18,305 nt of DNA from Blastococcus sp. CT_GayMR20. Its GTDB lineage: Bacteria; Actinomycetota; Actinomycetes; Mycobacteriales; Geodermatophilaceae. The notes beneath the pieces were generated by a model, which was not told the origin of the DNA, searched no databases, and saw only the letters and a program-made list of their open reading frames with translations. Where the stretch lies: assembly GCF_004570345.1 (NCBI RefSeq), contig NZ_SPQM01000102.1:1-18305 (forward strand). Direction: 5' to 3'. Shown here piece by piece: positions 1-6,848 of this stretch (positions within the stretch are counted from its first letter, which is position 1; the number at the start of each line of letters is the position of its first letter). The translations under genes were made by a program, and so were the position numbers.

Positions 1-153
1 GCGCGAGGCGTCTTCACGCTGTGGCCTTCGTCACGGAGTTCCACGCCACGTTCCCATCCGCCACACCCGCCCCTCCCGGCACGGCGGTCACACTGGGTAT
101 CGGCGCGCCCACTCTGGGCCCCCGCGGTGCTCTGCTTGACTCGCTCTGCCAAG

Positions 154-181
154 TTGCCAGCCGATAGGTGTTCGTTATCGT
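154..181 (+). promoter_or_regulatory. Possible sigma-A-type promoter for rpfB
   Basis: TTGCCA at 154-159 matches the -35 consensus TTGACA at five of six bases. It is followed after 16 bp by TATCGT at 176-181, which fits the actinobacterial -10 pattern TAnnnT. Transcription would start near 188 and give a leader of about 160 nt. A second -35-like TTGACT lies at 136-141 but has no well-spaced -10. Assignment is by pattern only. Confidence 0.35.
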
Positions 182-231
182 GTCGTGACCGACAGCCGGG
201 GTGGAGACCGATCCCGGGCGGAGTTCACCGA

Positions 232-311
232 CCGGGAGCAGTCGCTCCCGGCCGCATGCCGTCCGGACTCGGGACCATGACGCGGAGCGCCGTCCCAGAC
301 GGTGGGTCCCG
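232..311 (+). promoter_or_regulatory. Structured leader of rpfB (two stem-loops)
   Basis: CCGGGAGC (232-239) and GCTCCCGG (244-251) form a perfect 8-bp stem with a 4-base loop. CGGGACC (270-276) and GGTCCCG (305-311) form a 7-bp stem that ends 37 bases before the rpfB start. GC-rich DNA often forms stems by chance, so a regulatory role is only an inference. Confidence 0.3.
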
Positions 312-348
312 TTCTCCTGCCCGGGTTCTGTGACCCCGTGGAAGTGTT

Positions 349-1434
349 GTGCGCCGCTCTCTCCAGCTCAGTCTGTTCGCCGTCGTCCTCCTGGGACTCG
401 TCGGCGGCACGCTGGCCTTCTTCCTCGCCCAGAAGTCCGTGACGCTCACCGTCGACGGGCAGGCCCGCGAGGTCGGCACGTACGCCGGAACCGTCGGCGA
501 GGTGCTGGAGGAGGAGGGCCTGGAGCCCGCCGCCCACGACGTCGTCCTGCCGGGCGTCACCCAGGCCCTGGCCGACGGTGACGCCGTGGTCCTCAACCGC
601 GCCCGCCCGCTCGAGCTCACCGTCGACGGCGTGTCCCGCGAGGTCTACGTGACCGCGCTCTCGGTCGACGAGGCGCTGGCGCAGCTCGGTCTCCGCGACG
701 ACGGTCTGGTCCTGTCCGCCAGCCGCAGCGAGCGCCTTCCGCTGCAGGGCATGCAGCTGACCGTGACCACGCCCAAGGAGATCGTCCTGGTGAGCGACGG
801 GCAGGAGCGCGTCGTGCGCACCACGGCCGCCACCGCCGGCGACCTGCTCGCCGAGCAGGGCATCGCCCTCGGCGAGACCGACCGCACGAGCCTGTACCTG
901 CGGCAGGGGCTGCTCAACCGCATGCGCCTGCAGGTCTTCCGCGTCCAGATCAGCGAGACGCAGGGTGCCGCCGCGATCCCGCACGAGCGGGTCGAGACCC
1001 AGGACCCGAACGCCTTCGTCGGCGACGAGAAGGTGACCGTCCCCGGTGTCGACGGCGAGCAGGTGACGACCTTCCGCGTCACGGTCACCGATGGCGTCGA
1101 GACCGCCCGCGAGACGCTCAACACCACCGTGACGCGCGCCCCCGTGGCCGAGCAGGTCACCGTCGGCACCAAGCCGAAGCCGGCGAACACGCCTGCGGCC
1201 GACGGCCTCGACTGGGCCGCGCTGGCCCAGTGCGAGTCGGGCGGACGGCCCAGCGTCGTCAGCTCCAACGGCCTCTACCACGGGCTCTACCAGTTCTCGG
1301 TCCAGACCTGGCGGTCCGTCGGCGGATCGGGCCTCCCCTCGGAGGCCTCGCCGGACGAGCAGACCTACCGGGCGCAGCTGCTCTACAACAAGGCCGGTGC
1401 CGGCCAGTGGCCGCACTGCGGCAGGCACCTCTAG
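349..1434 (+). CDS. rpfB: Resuscitation-promoting factor RpfB-like, DUF348-G5-Rpf
   Basis: This is a secreted or membrane-anchored muralytic enzyme of 361 aa, close to the 362 aa of M. tuberculosis RpfB. Residues 7-27 form a hydrophobic signal or anchor segment without a lipobox cysteine. Three DUF348 repeats follow (about 30-70, 88-128 and 145-185), then a G5 domain (about 196-272), a short linker, and a C-terminal Rpf domain (about 286-361). The Rpf domain holds the QCESGG motif with catalytic Glu296. Cys295 and Cys357 match the family's disulfide pair. Rpf proteins cleave peptidoglycan and stimulate regrowth of dormant actinobacteria. GTG 349 is the only sensible start, because the frame is closed by TGA at 331-333; a weak GGAAG lies at 340-344. 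It leads a cluster with ksgA and ispE. Confidence 0.95.
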   Translation: MRRSLQLSLFAVVLLGLVGGTLAFFLAQKSVTLTVDGQAREVGTYAGTVGEVLEEEGLEPAAHDVVLPGVTQALADGDAVVLNRARPLELTVDGVSREVYVTALSVDEALAQLGLRDDGLVLSASRSERLPLQGMQLTVTTPKEIVLVSDGQERVVRTTAATAGDLLAEQGIALGETDRTSLYLRQGLLNRMRLQVFRVQISETQGAAAIPHERVETQDPNAFVGDEKVTVPGVDGEQVTTFRVTVTDGVETARETLNTTVTRAPVAEQVTVGTKPKPANTPAADGLDWAALAQCESGGRPSVVSSNGLYHGLYQFSVQTWRSVGGSGLPSEASPDEQTYRAQLLYNKAGAGQWPHCGRHL

Positions 1435-1446
1435 ATCGAGCCTTCC

Positions 1447-2313
1447 CTGAGCACTCCACCGGAGCCTTCTGACGGGCTGCTGGGCCCGGCCGCGATCCGC
1501 GAGCTGGCCCAGCAGCTCGACCTCCGGCCGACGAAGACGCTCGGCCAGAACTTCCTGCACGACGCCAACACGATCCGGCGGATCGTCCGGACGGCCGGAC
1601 TGCGGCCCGAGGACGTCGTCCTCGAGATCGGCCCGGGTCTCGGGTCGCTGACGCTCGGTCTGCTGCCCGCGGTGGAGCGGGTCGTCGCCGTCGAGATCGA
1701 TCCGCGCCTGGCCGCTCTCCTGCCGCAGACCGTCGCCGCCCGGCGCCCGGACCTCGCCGACCGCCTCACGGTCGTCGAAGCCGACGCCCTGCGCATCCGG
1801 GAGCTCCCGGGCCCGCCGCCCACCGCCCTCGTGGCGAACCTGCCGTACAACATCGCCGTGCCCGTGCTGCTGAACCTGCTCGAGCTGCTGCCCACCCTGG
1901 ACCGCGCCCTGGTGCTGGTGCAGGCGGAGGTGGCCGAGCGGCTGGCGGCGCCGCCCGGCGGCGCGGCCTACGGCGTCCCGTCGGTCAAGGCCGCCTGGTA
2001 CGGCGAGGTGCGCCGGGCCGGATCGGTGGGCCGCAAGGTGTTCTGGCCGGAGCCCAACGTCGACTCGGGGCTGGTGGCGCTGGTGCGCCGGCCGCCCCCG
2101 CCGGGCGACCGGCTCGCCACCTTCGCCGTGATCGACGCCGCGTTCGCCACCCGCCGCAAGAGCCTGCGCGCCGGGCTCGCCCGATGGGCCGGCAGCCCGG
2201 CGGCGGCCGAGGTCCGGCTGCGGGCCGCCGGGATCGACCCGGCCGTCCGGGGGGAGCAGCTGTCGGTCACCGACTTCGCCCGGCTCGCGGCGACCGATCC
2301 GGTGGAGCCGTGA
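1447..2313 (+). CDS. rsmA (ksgA): 16S rRNA A1518/A1519 dimethyltransferase, CTG start proposed
   Basis: KsgA/RsmA dimethylates two adjacent adenines in helix 45 of 16S rRNA, using S-adenosylmethionine, late in 30S assembly. Counting from CTG 1447 (288 aa), the family motif LGQNFLHD is at residues 32-39, the SAM-binding EIGPGLG at 60-66, and the catalytic-loop NLPYN at 131-135. The first in-frame ATG, GTG or TTG is GTG 1672 (codon 76), which would remove the first two motifs, so the real start must be upstream and non-standard. The frame opens right after the rpfB stop (TAG 1432-1434). CTG 1447 gives a plausible N-terminus reading [13 protein letters not shown] 1435 or CTG 1477/1480 are less likely alternatives. 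There is no clear Shine-Dalgarno sequence, so coupling to rpfB translation is possible. The function is certain; the exact start is not. Confidence 0.9.
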   Translation: MSTPPEPSDGLLGPAAIRELAQQLDLRPTKTLGQNFLHDANTIRRIVRTAGLRPEDVVLEIGPGLGSLTLGLLPAVERVVAVEIDPRLAALLPQTVAARRPDLADRLTVVEADALRIRELPGPPPTALVANLPYNIAVPVLLNLLELLPTLDRALVLVQAEVAERLAAPPGGAAYGVPSVKAAWYGEVRRAGSVGRKVFWPEPNVDSGLVALVRRPPPPGDRLATFAVIDAAFATRRKSLRAGLARWAGSPAAAEVRLRAAGIDPAVRGEQLSVTDFARLAATDPVEP

Positions 2314-3227
2314 CCGCGTCCGCCCCGGTCACCGCCCGCGCGCCGGCGAAGGTCAACGTGCACCTGGCGGTGGGCCCGCTGCGGCCGGACGGGTTCCACG
2401 AACTGCGCACGGTGTACCTGGCCGTCTCCCTGTTCGACACAGTGACCGTGGGCCCCGGGGACGGGCTGTCCCTGTCGGTGACCGGCGAGGGAGCGGACGT
2501 CGTCCCCGCGGACCGGCGCAACCTCGTCTGGCGGGCCGCCGAACTGCTGGCCGGCTCGGCGGGCGTCCCTGCCGACGCGGAGATGACGATCGCGAAGTCG
2601 ATCCCCGCTGCCGCCGGGCTGGCCGGTGGCAGCGCCGACGCGGCAGCCGCCCTCGTCGCCCTGGACGCCCTGTGGGGCACCCGGGCGAGCAGGGAGGACC
2701 TGGCGGGCCTCGCCGCCCAGCTGGGCAGCGACGTGCCCTTCAGCCTCCTCGGCGGGGTCGCGCTCGGCTCGGGGCGCGGGGAGCAGCTCTCGCCCGTGCT
2801 GGCCCGCACGCCGTCGCACTGGGTGCTCGGCATCGCGGGCGAGGGTCTGTCGACACCCGCCGTCTACGCCGAGCTGGACCGGCTGCGTGCCGCGGGTCGC
2901 GTTCCCGACGGGACGGACCTGCCGCCGGCCGAGCCGGTGATCGCCGCCCTGCGCAGCGGCCTGCCGCAGGAGCTGGCCGGCGCGCTCGGCAACGACCTGC
3001 AGGCGCCCGCGCTGACGCTGCGGCCCGAACTGCGGCGCGCGCTGGCGGCGGCGACCGAGGCGGGCGCAGCGGGGGTGCTGGTCAGCGGTTCCGGGCCGAC
3101 GGTCGCCGCGCTCGTCGCCGACGAGCAGAGCGCGGTGCGGCTGACTGCGGCACTGGCGGGGGCGGGCGTCTTCCGCACCGTGCGGGCGGTGCAGGGTCCG
3201 GTTCCCGGCGCGCGGCTCGTCGGCTGA
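2310..3227 (+). CDS. ispE: 4-diphosphocytidyl-2-C-methyl-D-erythritol kinase
   Basis: IspE phosphorylates CDP-methylerythritol with ATP in the MEP pathway, which supplies isoprenoids including polyprenyl carriers for the cell wall. The 305-aa protein has GHMP-kinase features: APAKVN at 11-16 with Lys14 as the probable counterpart of the catalytic lysine, the glycine-rich ATP loop [15 protein letters not shown] (98-112), GSDVPF (139-144) with probable catalytic Asp141, and the third motif VSGSGPT (258-264). GTG 2310 overlaps the ksgA stop as GTGA and is preceded by GGTGGAG at 2301-2307. That arrangement suggests translational coupling, and the ksgA-ispE order is common in actinobacteria. The open frame extends further upstream into ksgA, but those starts would add non-family sequence. 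Confidence 0.95.
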   Translation: MTASAPVTARAPAKVNVHLAVGPLRPDGFHELRTVYLAVSLFDTVTVGPGDGLSLSVTGEGADVVPADRRNLVWRAAELLAGSAGVPADAEMTIAKSIPAAAGLAGGSADAAAALVALDALWGTRASREDLAGLAAQLGSDVPFSLLGGVALGSGRGEQLSPVLARTPSHWVLGIAGEGLSTPAVYAELDRLRAAGRVPDGTDLPPAEPVIAALRSGLPQELAGALGNDLQAPALTLRPELRRALAAATEAGAAGVLVSGSGPTVAALVADEQSAVRLTAALAGAGVFRTVRAVQGPVPGARLVG

Positions 3228-3238
3228 GACGAGCGGGT

Positions 3239-3257
3239 GACGGGCTCAGGCCCCGTC
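3239..3257. terminator. Small hairpin at the convergent ispE/tetR junction
   Basis: GACGGG (3239-3244) pairs with CCCGTC (3252-3257) around a 7-base loop, and the stem covers the stop codon of the minus-strand regulator. ispE and the regulator end only 18 bp apart, so a bidirectional terminator is expected about here. No T-run is present and the stem is short, so support is weak. Confidence 0.25.
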
Positions 3258-3890
3258 CGCCGCCGAGGGGTCGACGAGACCGGGCTCCAGCTCGAGATGG
3301 GCCAGCCCGTTGTAGGCCAGGTTGACCAGGTGCGCGGCCACCTCGTGCTTGCCGGGGGAGCGCTCGTCCAGCCACCACTGCCCGACCAGTGCCACCATCC
3401 CTACCAGTGCCTGGCTGTACAGCGCGGCCAGCCGCGGGTCGTACTGGCCAGGGTCGAACTGCCTGGCGAGGATGTGCTCGACCTTCCGCGCCACCTCGCC
3501 GATCAGTGAGGAGTACGTGCCGCCGCTGCTGACCGGAGCGTCGCGGGTCAGCACCCGGAAGCCGTCGGTGTCCTCCTCGATGTAGTCCAGCAGCACCAGG
3601 GCGGCCCGCTCGAGCATCTCGCGGGGCTGACCGGGGGCCGACAGCGTGGAGGTGAAGCGGCTGAGCAGGGTCTGCATCTCGCGGTCCACGACGACCGCGT
3701 ACAACCCCTCCTTGCCGCCGAAGTGCTCGTAGACGACCGGCTTGCTGACGTCGGCGTGTGCGGCGATCTCCTCGATGGAGGTCGCCTCGAAGCCCCGCTG
3801 GGCGAACAGCTCGCGACCGACGTCGAGCAGCTGCTGCCGTCGCTGGGCCCCGGTCATCCGCACCCGCTGCCGCGCCGCGCTGCTGCTCAT
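3246..3890 (-). CDS. TetR/AcrR-family transcriptional regulator
   Basis: The 214-aa protein has an N-terminal TetR DNA-binding domain (about 15-62), including ELFAQRGFEATSIEEIA and the recognition-helix segment DVSKPVVYEHFGGKEGLY. The remainder is a helical ligand-binding and dimerisation domain of the usual TetR length. The start at 3890 (MSSSAARQ) has AGGA about 8 nt upstream; ATG 3899, three codons earlier, is an alternative. The gene follows the desaturase on the same strand after 92 bp, and a palindromic tandem site lies upstream of the desaturase. By analogy with fatty-acid regulators of this family it may control the desaturase, which is an inference. M. tuberculosis also has a TetR gene (Rv1019) near this locus, but I cannot tell whether the two are orthologous. 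Confidence 0.9.
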   Translation of the reverse strand: MSSSAARQRVRMTGAQRRQQLLDVGRELFAQRGFEATSIEEIAAHADVSKPVVYEHFGGKEGLYAVVVDREMQTLLSRFTSTLSAPGQPREMLERAALVLLDYIEEDTDGFRVLTRDAPVSSGGTYSSLIGEVARKVEHILARQFDPGQYDPRLAALYSQALVGMVALVGQWWLDERSPGKHEVAAHLVNLAYNGLAHLELEPGLVDPSAADGA

Positions 3891-3915
3891 GGGCTTCATC
3901 CTGCCCTGGGCACGG

Positions 3916-3958
3916 CTCCGCCCGGGCGTCCTGCGGGAAACAGGTCGCCCGGGCGGAG
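3916..3958. repeat. 13-bp perfect inverted repeat between desaturase and tetR
   Basis: CTCCGCCCGGGCG (3916-3928) and CGCCCGGGCGGAG (3946-3958) are exact reverse complements separated by 17 bp. Each arm contains the self-complementary 10-mer CGCCCGGGCG, so the element is also a direct repeat of a palindrome, centre to centre 27 bp. It lies between the desaturase stop (3985 to 3983) and the tetR start. It could be a T-less terminator or attenuator for the desaturase transcript, or an autoregulatory operator for the TetR protein. Confidence 0.5.
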
Positions 3959-3982
3959 GAGGCGCCGGAGTACCGGCGTCGT

Positions 3983-4981
3983 TCAGGTCGTCGCCGGGGC
4001 AGGGCCCTCGACGCGGCGCTTGGCCGCGAGCCGGACGGGGTCGGGCCACTTGACGTCCCGAGCCCAGCCGAGCTTCTCGAAGACCCAGATGAGGCGGGCG
4101 CTGATGTCGACCTGACCGCGGAGCACGCCGTGGCGGGCGCAGGTGGGGTCGGCGTGGTGCAGGTTGTGCCAGGACTCCCCACCGCTGAGGATCGCCAGCG
4201 GCCAGAAGTTCGTCGCCCGGTCCCGGCCGGGGGAGACGAAGGGCCGGTTGCCGACCACGTGGCAGACGGAGTTGATCGACCAGGTCACGTGGTGCAGCAG
4301 CGCGACGCGCACCAGCCCGGCCCAGAAGAACGCCGACCAGGCGCCGGCCCAGCTCTGCGTCACCAGGCCGCCGATGACGGCGGGGGCGGCCAGGCTGAGG
4401 AACGCCCACACGACGAACAGGCGGCTGGTGGCGCGGAGACCGCCGTCCTTCAGCAGGTCCGGCGCGTAGCGCTCCTGGTTGGTCTTGCGCCGGTCGAACA
4501 GCCAGCCCATGTGGGCGTGGAACATGCCCTTGAGCAGCGACCGCAGGTCGGTGCCGTAGCGCCACGGCGAGTGCGGGTCACCCGCGCGGTCGGAGAAGGC
4601 GTGGTGCCGGCGGTGGTCGGCGACCCACTGGATGACCGGGCCCTGGATCGCCATGGACCCCGCCGCAGCCAGCGCGAGCCGCAGCGGCCGGTTCGCCTTG
4701 AACGAGCCGTGCGTGAAGTGCCGGTGGTAGCCCACGGTCACGCCGAGGAGGGTGAGGTAGTAGAAGGCGACGGCGAGGCCCACGTCGAGCCAGGACAGTC
4801 CCCAGCCCCAGACGGCGGGGATGACGGCGCCGAGCGCCAGGAACGGCACGGCCACGATGACGTACAGCGTGACGATCTCGAGCGAGCTCTTGTGCCGGCC
4901 GATCGCGTTGTCGGGCAGCCCTGCGTGCGGATCCGCCGTCCGGGGCGGAGCAGTGGGCCGGGTCAGTGCAGGAGCGGACAA
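3983..4981 (-). CDS. Membrane acyl-CoA (delta-9 type) fatty acid desaturase
   Basis: This 332-aa integral membrane di-iron enzyme of the stearoyl-CoA desaturase family introduces a cis double bond into acyl chains using oxygen and an electron donor, which tunes membrane fluidity. The three histidine boxes are HRHFTH (86-91), HRRHH (123-127) and HNLHH (272-276). Hydrophobic segments lie near 36-60, 64-84, 104-120, 187-206 and 214-232. The start appears to be TTG 4981: on the minus strand a GGAGGG sequence sits 3 nt before it, and no in-frame ATG or GTG lies closer to the N-terminal boundary. No ferredoxin or reductase gene is nearby, so the electron partner is encoded elsewhere. The gene is divergent from tRNA-Gln/glmU and is followed by a TetR regulator that may control it. 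The exact double-bond position cannot be read from sequence. Confidence 0.93.
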   Translation of the reverse strand: MSAPALTRPTAPPRTADPHAGLPDNAIGRHKSSLEIVTLYVIVAVPFLALGAVIPAVWGWGLSWLDVGLAVAFYYLTLLGVTVGYHRHFTHGSFKANRPLRLALAAAGSMAIQGPVIQWVADHRRHHAFSDRAGDPHSPWRYGTDLRSLLKGMFHAHMGWLFDRRKTNQERYAPDLLKDGGLRATSRLFVVWAFLSLAAPAVIGGLVTQSWAGAWSAFFWAGLVRVALLHHVTWSINSVCHVVGNRPFVSPGRDRATNFWPLAILSGGESWHNLHHADPTCARHGVLRGQVDISARLIWVFEKLGWARDVKWPDPVRLAAKRRVEGPAPATT

Positions 4982-5041
4982 GTGCCCTCCGGGGCGGTGT
5001 CAGGCGGATCGTCGGCGCTACGACATGAACGCCGGAGCCGA

Positions 5042-5073
5042 GGCTACGTGTCCGTAACCTACGCCCGCGTAGG
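5042..5073. promoter_or_regulatory. Tandem palindromes, candidate TetR operator of the desaturase
   Basis: Two inverted repeats sit side by side 61-92 bp upstream of the desaturase start. The first is GGCTACG-N4-CGTAACC (5042-5059), with six of seven positions matching. The second is the perfect CCTACGC-CC-GCGTAGG (5058-5073). Both use the same CTACG half-site, and they overlap by two bases. Paired palindromes of this size in front of a gene linked to a TetR regulator are typical operators. No binding data are available, so the assignment is inference. Confidence 0.4.
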
Positions 5074-5087
5074 GAGCCGCGCGACCG

Positions 5088-5136
5088 GACCGGGAAGCCC
5101 GGTCGGCTGTGCGCCGGCCGGGCGGTCCCCGCCCGG
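5088..5136. repeat. Two adjacent hairpins in the divergent intergenic region
   Basis: GACCGGG-AAG-CCCGGTC (5088-5104, 7-bp stem) is followed 13 bp later by CCGGGCGG-TCC-CCGCCCGG (5118-5136, 8-bp stem). They lie between the desaturase (minus strand) and tRNA-Gln (plus strand), outside any gene. They could insulate the two divergent units or bind a regulator, but in DNA this GC-rich short stems are common. Confidence 0.35.
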
Positions 5137-5173
5137 ACCGGGCCCGTGAGTGCCCTCCGCCCGCCGCTGGCCC

Positions 5174-5179
5174 TAGGCT
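5174..5179 (+). promoter_or_regulatory. Possible -10 element for tRNA-Gln/glmU
   Basis: TAGGCT fits the actinobacterial -10 pattern TAnnnT and is identical to the hexamer found just before eno. It would place a transcript start near 5186, about 60 nt before the tRNA. No good -35 is visible 16-18 bp upstream, so support is limited. Confidence 0.3.
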
Positions 5180-5244
5180 CGCCCCGGGCGCCGGACCACG
5201 GCGCCCCGTGGCTCCTGCCGGTGCACGCCGGGCGGAGCCGCGGG

Positions 5245-5317
5245 TGGGGGATGGGGTAATCGGCAGCCCGCCGGCCTTTGGAGCCGTGCAGTCTCGGTTC
5301 GAGTCCGAGTCCCCCAG
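5245..5317 (+). tRNA. tRNA-Gln, anticodon UUG
   Basis: The cloverleaf can be drawn by hand. The acceptor stem is TGGGGGA (5245-5251) paired with TCCCCCA (5310-5316), with G73 at 5317. The D stem is GGGT/GCCC (5254-5257 and 5266-5269). The anticodon stem is CCGGC/GCCGT with loop CTTTGGA (5276-5282) and anticodon TTG at 5278-5280. The variable loop is GCAGT, and the T arm is CTCGG-TTCGAGT-CCGAG (5293-5309). The 3' CCA is not encoded. The outermost anticodon-stem pair (C27 with U43) is mismatched. The gene lies 32 nt before glmU on the same strand, and M. tuberculosis also has a tRNA-Gln gene next to glmU (from memory). Confidence 0.95.
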
Positions 5318-5349
5318 CTGTGCCGAGCTGTCGCCGTCCGAGGAGATCC

Positions 5350-6834
5350 GTGACCCCGCAGGAGACATCCGAACCGTCCGTCGCGGCGGTCGTCGTCCTC
5401 GCCGCCGGCCAGGGCACCCGCATGCGTTCGTCGACGCCGAAGGTGCTGCACGCCCTCGGCGGCCGGAGCCTGCTCGGGCACGTCCTCGCCGCGGCGGAGC
5501 CGCTCCGTGCCGGGACGACGGTCGTCGTCGTGGGCGCCGGACGGGAGGCCGTGGAGGCGCACCTCGGCGAGATCGCCCCGGCGGCGCTGCCGGTCCTCCA
5601 GGCGGAGCAGCGCGGGTCCGGCCACGCGGCCGCCGTCGCTCTGGCGGCGGTGCCGGAGGTCGAGGGGCCCGTGCTGCTGGTCAACGGGGACGCGCCCCTG
5701 CTGCGGGCGGCGACGGTGACCGCGCTCGTCGAGGCGCACCTGGCCGCGGGCAGCGCGCTCACCGTGCTCACCGCCGAGGTGGCCGACCCGACGGGGCTCG
5801 GCCGCATCGTGCGGGACGGATCGGGCGCCGTCCGAGCCATCGTCGAGGAGCGCGACGCCACCGATGCCCAGCGGGCCATCCGGGAGATCAATGCCGGCGT
5901 CTACGTCGGCGACGCGGGCGCCCTGCGCCGGAGCCTCGCCGCCCTCGACTCCGACAACGACCAGGGGGAGCAGTACGTCACCGACGTCCTCGGCCTGCTC
6001 GTCGCCGAGGGCGCGCCCGTGGGCGGCGTCCTCGCCGACGACCCGGACGACGTCCTCGGCTGCAACGACCGGCTGGAGCTCGCGGCCCGCCGGCGCACCC
6101 TCAACGACCGCGTGCTGGCCGACCTCATGCGGGCCGGCGTCACCGTCGTCGACCCGCTGACCACGTGGGTCGACGTCACGGTCACGGTCGAGCCCGACGC
6201 CGTCCTGAAGCCGGGGGTGCAGCTGGAGGGGACGACGACGGTCGCGTCCGGCGCCGTCGTGGGCCCGGACAGCACGCTGCTCGACACCCGGGTCGAGGCC
6301 GGCGCCTCCGTCGTCCGGTCGCACTGCCTGGGGGCCGTCATCGGCGAGGTGGCCACGGTCGGCCCGTTCAGCTACCTGCGGCCGGGCACCCGGCTCGCGC
6401 GCGGCGCCAAGGTCGGCGCCTTCGTGGAGACCAAGAACGTCGACGTCGGCGAGGACTCCAAGGTGCCGCACCTGTCCTACGTCGGCGACGCCACCATCGG
6501 CCGCGGCGCCAACGTCGGCGCGGCGACGGTCTTCGTCAACTACGACGGCGTGGCCAAGCACCACACGACCGTCGGCGACCACGTGCGCATCGGCTCCGAC
6601 ACCATGCTCGTGGCGCCCGTCACGGTGGGGGACGGCGCGTACACCGCGGCGGGCTCGGTGATCACCGCCGACGTCCCCCCGGGAGCCATGGCCGTCGCGC
6701 GGGCGCCCCAGCGGAATGTGGCAGGCTGGGTACGCCGCCGCCGGGCAGGGTCGCCCGCGGCACAGGCCGCCGAAGCGGCGGAGCGCCGGGCGGAGGCACC
6801 CGCCGGCGCCCCGGGCCACGACACCGACGAGTAG
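5350..6834 (+). CDS. glmU: Bifunctional UDP-GlcNAc pyrophosphorylase/GlcN-1-P acetyltransferase
   Basis: GlmU acetylates glucosamine-1-phosphate and then couples it to UTP, making UDP-GlcNAc for peptidoglycan and other wall glycans. The 494-aa protein matches the usual mycobacterial length of about 495. The N-terminal uridyltransferase domain (about 11-240) has [18 protein letters not shown] (17-34), VNGDAPLL with metal-binding Asp114, and Asn239. The C-terminal left-handed beta-helix (about 265-455) shows hexapeptide repeats, His374 in the position of the catalytic base of M. tuberculosis GlmU, and [14 protein letters not shown] (394-407). A disordered Arg/Ala-rich tail ends it. GTG 5350 is preceded by AGGAGA at 5341-5346 and gives a normal N-terminus. 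prs begins 14 bp after the stop. Confidence 0.97.
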   Translation: MTPQETSEPSVAAVVVLAAGQGTRMRSSTPKVLHALGGRSLLGHVLAAAEPLRAGTTVVVVGAGREAVEAHLGEIAPAALPVLQAEQRGSGHAAAVALAAVPEVEGPVLLVNGDAPLLRAATVTALVEAHLAAGSALTVLTAEVADPTGLGRIVRDGSGAVRAIVEERDATDAQRAIREINAGVYVGDAGALRRSLAALDSDNDQGEQYVTDVLGLLVAEGAPVGGVLADDPDDVLGCNDRLELAARRRTLNDRVLADLMRAGVTVVDPLTTWVDVTVTVEPDAVLKPGVQLEGTTTVASGAVVGPDSTLLDTRVEAGASVVRSHCLGAVIGEVATVGPFSYLRPGTRLARGAKVGAFVETKNVDVGEDSKVPHLSYVGDATIGRGANVGAATVFVNYDGVAKHHTTVGDHVRIGSDTMLVAPVTVGDGAYTAAGSVITADVPPGAMAVARAPQRNVAGWVRRRRAGSPAAQAAEAAERRAEAPAGAPGHDTDE

Positions 6835-6848
6835 GGACAGCGAAGCCG

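Larger units (their letters stand above)
1..348. other. Non-coding region upstream of rpfB
   Basis: I see no convincing gene here. The plus-strand frames are short and low in typical coding character, and the rpfB frame is closed by a TGA at 331-333. The minus-strand open frames that cross the region are shadows of rpfB. The stretch holds a possible promoter (154-181) and two possible stem-loops (232-251 and 270-311), so it is best read as the rpfB promoter and a leader of about 160 nt. Some actinobacterial rpf genes are controlled by the ydaO/c-di-AMP riboswitch. I looked for its conserved core and did not recognise it. Confidence 0.6.

Noticed and set aside
136..168. TTGACT ... GATAGG as an alternative rpfB promoter
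   Set aside because: The spacing is 21 bp and the -10 match is poor; the 154-181 pair fits better.
256..333. 25-codon open frame ahead of rpfB
   Set aside because: No ribosome-binding site, and the sequence overlaps the leader stem 270-311. Nothing supports translation.
175..1560. Long minus-strand open frame opposite rpfB
   Set aside because: It is the shadow of rpfB in GC-rich DNA: low complexity, rich in Arg/Gly/Val/Asp, no family motif, and it opposes a gene with clear domains.
2184..2309. Upstream extension of the ispE frame into ksgA
   Set aside because: It would overlap the ksgA C-terminus in another frame with low-complexity sequence. GTG 2310 gives the standard IspE N-terminus.
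5245..5317. tRNA-Gln as a likely integration site for a mobile element
   Set aside because: No integrase, no repeated tRNA 3' end and no foreign-looking genes in the window; the flanking genes are conserved core genes.
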